Assembly (NCBI GenBank): GCA_902777125.1
Contig: CACYSQ010000001.1
Span: forward strand, 186,001-250,000
Length of the DNA stretch: 64,000 nt
DNA from: Ruminococcus flavefaciens
GTDB taxonomy: Bacteria > Bacillota > Clostridia > Oscillospirales > Ruminococcaceae
Direction: 5' to 3'
Positions within the stretch are counted from its first letter, which is position 1. The number at the start of each line of letters is the position of its first letter. Positions 57,839 through 64,000 of the stretch are shown piece by piece. The position numbers and the translations under genes were made by a program. Under the pieces are notes generated by a model. The model was given only the letters and a program-made list of their open reading frames with translations. It searched no databases and was not told the origin of the DNA.

Positions 57839-58552
57839 ATGGTATGTAAGAATTGTGGACAGAATATCCCGGACGGTTCAAACACTTGTCCTTCATGCGG
57901 TGCAGCTCAGAATGCAGCTCCCGCTCAGAACGCAGCTCAGAACTTCGGAAACGCAGTTAACAGCGGCATCAGCAGCATTGACAAGAACCTCCCGACAGTA
58001 AATATTGCCGGCAGAACAGTCAAGCTCAGCGTTATGAGCCTTGCTCCCGCTCTCATGATACTCTTCCTTATCATTGGTATGATAGGCGTATTCAGCTTCA
58101 ATACAGCAAAGGTAAAGATGAAGATCACAGCAGGCAGCTATGGTTCTGCTTCTCATACAGAAAGATATTCGCTTTCCGACCTCGACAGCGATTCTCTCGA
58201 TGAGATGGATGCAGGCTTTACAAAGTTTATCAAAGTAGTTAACGTTATCGCTATCATCGCTTCTATCGGCGCTCTCGGTCTCTGCGGCTATATGACATAC
58301 AAGAACGATACTGTAAAGGCTGTTCTTGCAGTAGGTCTCTCCGGTGCTATCCTTGCTCTGGCTTACTTACTTGATATAATCAACGGCTTCTACATAAAGG
58401 GCAAGTTCAAGGACATGTCAGAAGGTCTCTACAAGGTTTCCGGCGGTGCTTCCTTCGGCGGTATATTCTGGTTCATCATCATGGGCGCAATCGCTTTCGG
58501 CGCTTACACTATCTCCAACAAGGTAAAGGCTTCTCAGTCTGCTAAGGTTTGA
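57839..58552 (+). CDS. Zinc-ribbon/multi-TM protein C of the array
   Basis: This 237-residue protein has a zinc ribbon (CKNCGQNI then TCPSCG), a short Ala/Asn/Gln linker and four TM segments (about 62-84, 130-150, 160-182 and 205-225). The first is preceded by IAGRTVKLS. The extracellular part contains SLSDLDSDSLDEMDAGFTKF. The features IINGFYIKGK and SGGASFGGIFWFIIMGAIAFGAY are shared with proteins D and E, so these three form a clear subfamily. GTGAGG precedes the ATG. The 134-base gap before it contains an ACCGGC/GCCGGT pairing and no clear promoter. Confidence 0.83.
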   Translation: MVCKNCGQNIPDGSNTCPSCGAAQNAAPAQNAAQNFGNAVNSGISSIDKNLPTVNIAGRTVKLSVMSLAPALMILFLIIGMIGVFSFNTAKVKMKITAGSYGSASHTERYSLSDLDSDSLDEMDAGFTKFIKVVNVIAIIASIGALGLCGYMTYKNDTVKAVLAVGLSGAILALAYLLDIINGFYIKGKFKDMSEGLYKVSGGASFGGIFWFIIMGAIAFGAYTISNKVKASQSAKV

Positions 58553-58585
58553 TCTCTCTGAATTACCTTACATGAGGTGATAGAA

Positions 58586-59323
58586 ATGGTATGTAAAAAC
58601 TGCAATTCACTCATGCCGGACGGTCTCGACAATTGCCCTAAATGCGGAGCTGCTGTCAATCAGCAGCCTGAGGGATACGATCCCTTCGCTCAGAATACTC
58701 CTGCACAGCAGTATTACAATGCTCCCGCAGGAAGCGGCTCGATAAACATCGGCGGCAAGGTCTACAGGCTTTCCTATCAGATGATACTTCCGGCAGTAAT
58801 GGTGCTGTTCATCATCATCGGTATGTTCGGCGCATTCTCTTTCAAGACCGCAAAGTTAAAGTTCAAGACCACATGGGGCGGCAGCTCGGTAACGAGCGAT
58901 GCCGTTAAATACAAGTTCTCGGACTGCACTGATGCAGACCTCGGCTTCTCGAAGTTTGCCAACGGCGTCTGCATTCTCTGCGATGTCGCAGCGGCAGCCG
59001 GACTTATCTACGTTGGATATACCCTTATGACGACCAAAAACGGTGTCAACGGTCTTAGAGCTATGGTCATACCGACAACGGCTATGCTGATATCGTTCAT
59101 GTTCGTTATCTTCAATGCGTTCTATATCAAGGGCAAGATGAATTCCATGCTCGGATTCAGCGATTCGGTAAAAGCAAAGGGCGGACCAACATTTATAACA
59201 TGGTTCTTCTTTGCAGTGTTTGTTGCTTCAACAGCAGCCTGCCGCAAATTTGCCGAGCAGGTATCGGCGCGTAATCTTGCAGAAGCAGGACGCAGCGGAG
59301 GAAGCGGCAGCTACCGTTTATAA
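58586..59323 (+). CDS. Zinc-ribbon/multi-TM protein D of the array
   Basis: This 245-residue protein has a zinc ribbon (CKNCNSLM then NCPKCG), a Gln/Asn/Pro linker and four TM segments. It shares with C and E the IGGKVYRLS pre-TM segment, a GFSKF motif, FNAFYIKGK and a KGGPTFITWFFF last helix. It ends in a Gly/Ser-rich tail. The start is the ATG after GAGGTG; an upstream in-frame GTG overlaps that site. It is 33 bases after C, so the two are probably in one transcript. Confidence 0.83.
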   Translation: MVCKNCNSLMPDGLDNCPKCGAAVNQQPEGYDPFAQNTPAQQYYNAPAGSGSINIGGKVYRLSYQMILPAVMVLFIIIGMFGAFSFKTAKLKFKTTWGGSSVTSDAVKYKFSDCTDADLGFSKFANGVCILCDVAAAAGLIYVGYTLMTTKNGVNGLRAMVIPTTAMLISFMFVIFNAFYIKGKMNSMLGFSDSVKAKGGPTFITWFFFAVFVASTAACRKFAEQVSARNLAEAGRSGGSGSYRL

Positions 59324-59346
59324 TTCTCAGAAAGGACGACATAATT

Positions 59347-60222
59347 ATGTTTTGCAGATATTGCGGTACAAAGGTGCCTGACGGCTCTGCAAACTGTCCG
59401 GGCTGCGGAAAAGCCGTTGCCAATAAAGCACCGGCTTCTTCTGCTAACCCGTTCGCACAGAATCCCCAGCCTTTTAACAGCGCACAGAATTCTCCTTATC
59501 CGCAGAATACTCAGCCTTTTAACGGCACACAGAATTCACCCTATCCGCAGAATGCTCCCGGACCGCAGGGCTATCCCCAGAATTATAATTACGGCGCACC
59601 AATGGGAGGAGCAGGCTTCGGTCCCGGCATGAATAATTTCGGCGGCGGACTTCCCTCGTTCAGGATAGGCAGAAGGACGATACAGCTCTCCGTTGGTCTG
59701 CTGCTCGTTCCGGTAATGATAATCTTCCTCATCATAGGAATGGTTGGCATCAACACCTTTGACACTGTAAAGCTGAAGGAAAAGGAATGGGGAGAAACAG
59801 TATCTATAAAGTTCAGTCTCTCCGACATTGATTTTGATGCTGATGATTTTTTCCTTACCATGGTCGTTAAGATTCTTGCTATCATATGTATCTTCGGAAC
59901 CATCGCCGTGCTTCTGCTTGGCATATACAAATTCATCAGGGCTGATGTAGAGAGTGCAGTGAAAATGGTCGGAGTTGCCGGTATTATCATGGCGATAGGC
60001 TATATGTTTACTATCATCAACGGCTTCTACATGAAGGGCGTATTCAATGATGAAGGCGGTTCTAAAATCAAGGGCGGTGCTTCCATTACAGCATGGATAT
60101 GGTTCCTGCTAATGGCTGCTGTCGCATTCGGAGCTTTCATTGTCTCTTCACAGGAGGAGCAGAAGCTCGCAATGAAGGCGGCTGAGGGTGAGAGAAATTC
60201 ACGCTTCGGCAGCACATATTAA
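59347..60222 (+). CDS. Zinc-ribbon/multi-TM protein E of the array
   Basis: This 291-residue protein has a zinc ribbon (CRYCGTKV then NCPGCG) and a long Asn/Gln/Pro-rich linker (about 25-100) with repeated NSPYPQN units. Four TM segments follow, with the subfamily marks IGRRTIQLS, FSLSDIDFD, IINGFYMKG and KGGASITAWIWFLLMAAVAF. The tail is basic/acidic and soluble. AAAGGAC precedes the ATG, 23 bases after gene D. The repeated linker suggests replication-slippage variation. Confidence 0.83.
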   Translation: MFCRYCGTKVPDGSANCPGCGKAVANKAPASSANPFAQNPQPFNSAQNSPYPQNTQPFNGTQNSPYPQNAPGPQGYPQNYNYGAPMGGAGFGPGMNNFGGGLPSFRIGRRTIQLSVGLLLVPVMIIFLIIGMVGINTFDTVKLKEKEWGETVSIKFSLSDIDFDADDFFLTMVVKILAIICIFGTIAVLLLGIYKFIRADVESAVKMVGVAGIIMAIGYMFTIINGFYMKGVFNDEGGSKIKGGASITAWIWFLLMAAVAFGAFIVSSQEEQKLAMKAAEGERNSRFGSTY

Positions 60223-60278
60223 TTAATGTTTCAAAGCGCGTAAGCGCAAAAAAATAAGAAAAAGAGAGGTAATAGACT

Positions 60279-61184
60279 ATGTTTTGCACTAATTGTGGAA
60301 AAAGTATCCCCGATAATTCTGTAAACTGCCCGCTCTGCGGCGCAGCTACAGGCGCAGCTCCGGCACCTGCTCAGAACGCAGCTCCTGCCCCTGCTCCTGC
60401 TCCGACAGCAGCTCCTATGGGTGCTCCTGCTGCTCCTGCCGGTGCAGCTCCCCAGAATCTCTACGCTGCTCCTGCCGGCGCATACGGCCCCAGAAGCTCA
60501 TTCAGCTTCAAGAGCCTTTTCGATGTTGAGAAGTTCGCTTTCATTCCTGTTATCCTTATCGGCATCGTTATCACACTCATGATCTGGATGCACAGCCTTG
60601 ACCTTGTCAACTGGAAGGTCAAGGGCTCAAGCATGGAGAGATCCAAGAGCACATATGATGCCTGCCTTGAGGGCTATGACACAGGCTTCACTTCCTTCAT
60701 GAAGTTCTTCGGCGTTCTCACTGAGATCGGTGCATTTGCCGGCGTTATCATCGCTCTGCTCTATCTCAACAAGAACAACCTCAAGGCTGTCAAGTTCCTT
60801 GGCATCTCCATAATCTCAATGTGTGTCTCCTACATTTTCCTCTTTATCTACGGTCTCCACGTTATGGGCGAGATCAAGGACGGCAAGGGTATGGGTACCT
60901 CTGTCAAGACAAAGGGCGGCGTTACCGTTTCTATCATTCTTCTTATGATATTCACTCTTATCCTTGTTGTTTACTGGCTCTTTGCAGCTAAGATCATCAA
61001 GGTCGGCAACAGACCCAACTTCAACAACGGCTTCGGCTACGGTGCTCCCCAGCAGTTCGGCGGCGCTCCCCAGCAGCAGTTTGGTGCTCCTCAGAACTTC
61101 GGTGCTCCCCAGCAGCAGTTCGGTGCTCCTCAGAATACCGGTGCTCCCCAGAACTTCGGAACACCTCAGAATCCCGGTCAGTAA
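60279..61184 (+). CDS. Zinc-ribbon/multi-TM protein F with Gln/Asn-rich C-terminal repeats
   Basis: This 301-residue protein has a zinc ribbon (CTNCGKSI then NCPLCG), an Ala/Pro linker, and four TM segments (about 84-104, 145-165, 173-195 and 212-236) with GFTSFMKFFG and VKTKGGVTVSIILL marks. A C-terminal tail of about 50 residues is made of QQQFGAPQN-type repeats. Such tails are disordered and resemble low-complexity condensate-forming segments. GAGAGG is the ribosome-binding site. Confidence 0.82.
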   Translation: MFCTNCGKSIPDNSVNCPLCGAATGAAPAPAQNAAPAPAPAPTAAPMGAPAAPAGAAPQNLYAAPAGAYGPRSSFSFKSLFDVEKFAFIPVILIGIVITLMIWMHSLDLVNWKVKGSSMERSKSTYDACLEGYDTGFTSFMKFFGVLTEIGAFAGVIIALLYLNKNNLKAVKFLGISIISMCVSYIFLFIYGLHVMGEIKDGKGMGTSVKTKGGVTVSIILLMIFTLILVVYWLFAAKIIKVGNRPNFNNGFGYGAPQQFGGAPQQQFGAPQNFGAPQQQFGAPQNTGAPQNFGTPQNPGQ

Positions 61185-61204
61185 GAACCGGTCAGGAGTG
61201 AATC

Positions 61205-61702
61205 ATGAAAGCATCAATAAAGACTATTTTCCTTTCGGCGATAGTTGCAGTTCTTGTTGTATGCTTCTTCAAAATTGAGTTCATGAAGTTTGAGGCTCTC
61301 GGAAGTACCGAAGGTATCACTCTCAGCGAGGCCTGCAAGAATTCCGAATGGGAAGATATGGGCGAAAAAAAGGTCAGCAACGGCTTCTCAAAGTTTACAA
61401 GAGTTGTCGGCTTTATAGCAGCAGGTATCTCGATACTCTGCGTGATAGAGGCTCTTACTGAGGCTGACGACAAGAAGTCTACAGGCGCGATATGCGTTGC
61501 TGCCGGTGCAATGACGGCTGCTTACGGCTGCCTCACCGCAAACGCTTTTATCCTCGGCAAGAATCTGAAAAATGCTCTCGAGGATTATTTAGGGCCGCTG
61601 GCATCGGTATTGAAGACCAGTCCGACGCCAACGTGCTACATAATGCTTGTTTTAGCAGCAGGACTTCTGATTTTCACCTATAAGGATTCAAAGTCATACT
61701 AA
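61205..61702 (+). CDS. Ribbon-less multi-TM relative G of the array
   Basis: This 165-residue protein has four TM segments (about 5-24, 64-83, 93-115 and 138-158) and the NGFSKFTRVVGF mark of the array, but no zinc ribbon or linker; it starts directly at the first helix. It may be a trimmed paralogue or a partner subunit. AGGAGTGAATC lies before the ATG, 20 bases after gene F, so they are probably co-transcribed. Confidence 0.8.
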   Translation: MKASIKTIFLSAIVAVLVVCFFKIEFMKFEALGSTEGITLSEACKNSEWEDMGEKKVSNGFSKFTRVVGFIAAGISILCVIEALTEADDKKSTGAICVAAGAMTAAYGCLTANAFILGKNLKNALEDYLGPLASVLKTSPTPTCYIMLVLAAGLLIFTYKDSKSY

Positions 61703-61725
61703 ACTATAAGCCGAATATCAATTTT

Positions 61726-61771
61726 CGGGCAGCTCTGTTGATAACGGCGGCTGCCCGCTTTTCTTTATTTT
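61726..61771 (+). terminator. Terminator after the zinc-ribbon array
   Basis: CGGGCAGC/GCTGCCCG stem with a 16-base loop, then CTTTTCTTTATTTTTT. It ends 20 bases before the next start, so the last gene may depend on read-through or an unseen promoter. Confidence 0.75.
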
Positions 61772-61791
61772 TTACCGGAAGGTGATGAACA

Positions 61792-64000
61792 ATGAGCAAG
61801 ACCGGAAAGGTCACTGAAAAAGCCGCAAAGCGCGGCGGACTTCGTCTTCTCACATGGGTTATGATCGGAGTTATCGCCGTTACCACCTTTGTGGACATAT
61901 TCTGCATATACAACCTTTTCAGCAGAAAGCCCTCCGATGTTCTTGCGGCGGACAATATGTCCCCCGTTGAGAAGGAGATAACGGAAGAGGCAAAGTCGGA
62001 GAAGATGAAGGCTGATGCTGTAAAGGCAAAGGGTGCAGTCTCTTACCGTTCCGCCGGATTGAAGGGAAATTCCGAGATCATAATCACTGACAGCTCGACT
62101 GCTCTTGAAGCGATAGAGTCTGTTTCGGACGAGCTCGGCATCGACTCCCCGAGAGAGGAGTACACATACAAGAGGTATGATGAGGGCGGAGATTTCGATA
62201 CCTATACCTTTCAGCAGACCAAGGAGGGTATCAATGTTGTCGGCTATGAGCTGAAGGTCAATGCCGGAAAAAGCGGCGAGATGATAAGCATTGTCGGAAA
62301 CCATATCGACCTCTCAAATGCCGATACAACTTACCGTCTCTCTGACGGCGAGGCTGAAAGCTACGCCAAAAAGCGCATGAAGTCCGATTTTGAGGCTGAC
62401 CCTGACGACTATCTGCTCCGTTCAGCCGGAAGATACATCACCATTGACGAAAACGGTGATCCTCACGCTGCTTATGCTTATACGATCTCTGACCCTGTTA
62501 CAAGAAATGTTGTCTATACCGTTTATGTTGATGCGGAGACAGGCAAGATAATAGAGTCAACGAACGAAAGCAGCAGTCAGCGTCCGAATTTCAGCACGGG
62601 CTACAGACGCAAAAACGAATATCTCTACGATGATATCCGCAATATCTACATTTTTGACAATTTCTCCGAGGACAGCGGCTTCGCACAGGCTACCGACATG
62701 AGCGTTGCGGCAAAGAAGCTCCTCGAACAGACCGTCAAGGCTTACGATTTCTTTGACGACAACTACACAAGACATCTCAGCGGGTACTATCTCACGCTGT
62801 ACAATGCCTCCGACCGTCAGCGCGGCTATCTCCGCAATGTGATGATAGCAGACGAGCTGACTGTACGCTACTACGACGAAAACGGCGACGGATTTGCAGA
62901 TCAGGCTTCAACCGCAGCGCTTTCGGACAATATTTCCCTCAACAACATAAGCAAGGAATATGTAAAGGCTATCCTGCCTTATTCAATAACAGGCAATTCC
63001 GTGTTCTATATTGGTCTTTCAGACCTCTTTGCCGAGCTTATCGAGGACTATTCCGACGGCAGCTTCGATAATTCCTGCGATTGGATATCGGCTCCGGATC
63101 ACAATGGCAATTCAAGGAATATAGCCGATCCTGCTGCTTCCGGCAACGCTGTTGGTATCGCGGATACAGCCGGCAGGACCTTCGGTCTTTCTTCCGATGA
63201 GCAGAACCACGACAGTACAGTGATCTCGCATACGGCTTACCGCATGGTCAATGGCGTCGGCAATTTCGAGGCTCTTACCACTGAGCAGGTTTCCTACCTC
63301 TACTATATCTCGCTCACAGCAATGCCTGAGCGCATGACCTATGAGCAGTTCTGCGACATCATCATCACGAGTGCGATCGAGATGAACAGGACCTCCGCTA
63401 ACGGCAAAAGAGGAAAGATCGCTCTTACAGACAGCCAGCTCATGTGCGTGATAGCGGCATTTGACGAATCAGGTATCAGTACGTCCGGTGTCTGCCGCAG
63501 CATTCAGAAGGCCTACACAAACACGGCTGAATTCACGGTCTATGACCACTCCTACGATACCTACTCCAACTATCACCTTACCGTTGTAAGGGTGAGCGAT
63601 GGAACAAAGGTCATCGACAAGGACTGCACCTCCGAGAAATTTACCCTCGAGGGCATCGACCCCGGTATCTACAGGATCTATGTTTCCGACAACAATAATC
63701 AGGGAATAACCTACTGCACCGGTGATATCCTCGTCGGCGGCGGAAGCTCCGAGGGCTATCTCACATCTGACAGGATATTCACGAAATTCGGTTCGTTACA
63801 GCGCTCAGTAGCCCTTGTTCTCGATGTTTCGGGAAGTATGGACGGCGAGCCTATGAGGGAGACCAAGAGAGCTGCGGTCAAGTTCATTGACTACGTTCTC
63901 AGAGAGAACCCGACTATCGACATAAGCCTTATAACCTATTCAAACAGCGCAACAACGAAAATGCTCTCAAGCAGCAATAGAGATGAGCTCGTTAATGCTG
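61792..64000 (+). CDS. Membrane-anchored thermolysin-like pseudopeptidase with VWA domain (cut by window end)
   Basis: The 736 residues visible have one N-terminal TM segment (about 17-42) and a propeptide-like FTP/PepSY region (about 60-260). A domain laid out like an M4 (thermolysin) peptidase follows (about 280-560): YIGLSDLFAELIEDY aligns with the NEAxSDIFG helix, ADPAASG with the DPA segment and HDSTVISHTAYRM with the HTNSGI...AAY region. The HExxH zinc motif and the Glu ligand of NEAxSD are not present, so it is probably catalytically dead. A short beta domain (about 575-650) leads to a von Willebrand A domain with intact MIDAS DVSGSMDG near 676. It is outward-facing. The C-terminus is missing. 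GGAAGGTGATGAACA sets the start. Confidence 0.8.
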   Translation, partial: MSKTGKVTEKAAKRGGLRLLTWVMIGVIAVTTFVDIFCIYNLFSRKPSDVLAADNMSPVEKEITEEAKSEKMKADAVKAKGAVSYRSAGLKGNSEIIITDSSTALEAIESVSDELGIDSPREEYTYKRYDEGGDFDTYTFQQTKEGINVVGYELKVNAGKSGEMISIVGNHIDLSNADTTYRLSDGEAESYAKKRMKSDFEADPDDYLLRSAGRYITIDENGDPHAAYAYTISDPVTRNVVYTVYVDAETGKIIESTNESSSQRPNFSTGYRRKNEYLYDDIRNIYIFDNFSEDSGFAQATDMSVAAKKLLEQTVKAYDFFDDNYTRHLSGYYLTLYNASDRQRGYLRNVMIADELTVRYYDENGDGFADQASTAALSDNISLNNISKEYVKAILPYSITGNSVFYIGLSDLFAELIEDYSDGSFDNSCDWISAPDHNGNSRNIADPAASGNAVGIADTAGRTFGLSSDEQNHDSTVISHTAYRMVNGVGNFEALTTEQVSYLYYISLTAMPERMTYEQFCDIIITSAIEMNRTSANGKRGKIALTDSQLMCVIAAFDESGISTSGVCRSIQKAYTNTAEFTVYDHSYDTYSNYHLTVVRVSDGTKVIDKDCTSEKFTLEGIDPGIYRIYVSDNNNQGITYCTGDILVGGGSSEGYLTSDRIFTKFGSLQRSVALVLDVSGSMDGEPMRETKRAAVKFIDYVLRENPTIDISLITYSNSATTKMLSSSNRDELVNA

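Overview
The window looks like a chromosome segment from a low-to-mid GC Gram-positive gut or rumen anaerobe of the Oscillospiraceae, most likely a cellulosome-forming Ruminococcus. The reasons are the cmk-plsC-ispH/S1 cluster typical of Clostridia, type III glutamine synthetase, IreB, MurT/GatD, a single-chain PurL, two dockerin-bearing secreted proteins, a cohesin-like lipoprotein and sporulation-type cell-wall genes (PdaA-, SpoVB- and SleC-like). This assignment is inference from gene content; no rRNA gene is present. Most genes have a clear Shine-Dalgarno site. Many are preceded by near-consensus sigma-A promoters (TTGACA/TATAAT, usually 17 bp apart) and followed by GC hairpin plus T-run terminators.

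Layout. 0-2.9 kb: end of cmk, plsC, and an IspH-ribosomal S1 fusion with its own internal promoter and ribosome-binding site. 2.9-11.7 kb: a foldback repeat, a four-TM protein, a lipoprotein PBP, a candidate small RNA, DUF1540, IreB, a PdaA-like deacetylase, a rhodanese/PP-loop fusion, a dockerin transglutaminase and an aminotransferase. 11.7-21.5 kb: rpsF-ssb-rpsR, an interspersed repeat cluster, DUF378, a NERD protein, an HPr-like protein without the catalytic His, mtaB, purL and glgA. 21.5-27.1 kb: small membrane and HAD genes, an HD protein, two lipoproteins (one with an apparently circularly permuted cohesin) and cysK behind a Cys-Cys leader peptide. 27.3-36.1 kb: a 1932-residue helicase whose nuclease domain has lost catalytic residues, murT-gatD and an HTH/zinc-ribbon regulator. 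36.1-51.6 kb: a SpoVB-like flippase, an EF-G paralogue, tRNA-Val/Gly/Cys, an AraC regulator with pyridoxamine kinase, glnN, a Na/Pi cotransporter, a GT2 gene, HAD, flavodoxin, lysS and greA. 51.9-54.7 kb: three genes around peptidoglycan-binding and SpoIID-type domains. 54.9-64 kb: a dockerin CE2 esterase, then an array of six zinc-ribbon/multi-TM proteins plus one ribbon-less relative, then a membrane-anchored thermolysin-like protein with lost zinc ligands fused to a VWA domain and cut by the window end.

The strongest candidates for something new are the zinc-ribbon membrane array with its VWA/pseudo-thermolysin neighbour, the permuted cohesin lipoprotein, the cysK leader peptide, the internal expression signals in ispH-S1, and a roughly 95-bp interspersed repeat whose copies sit beside stop codons. 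All assignments come from reading the sequence; no database search was possible.
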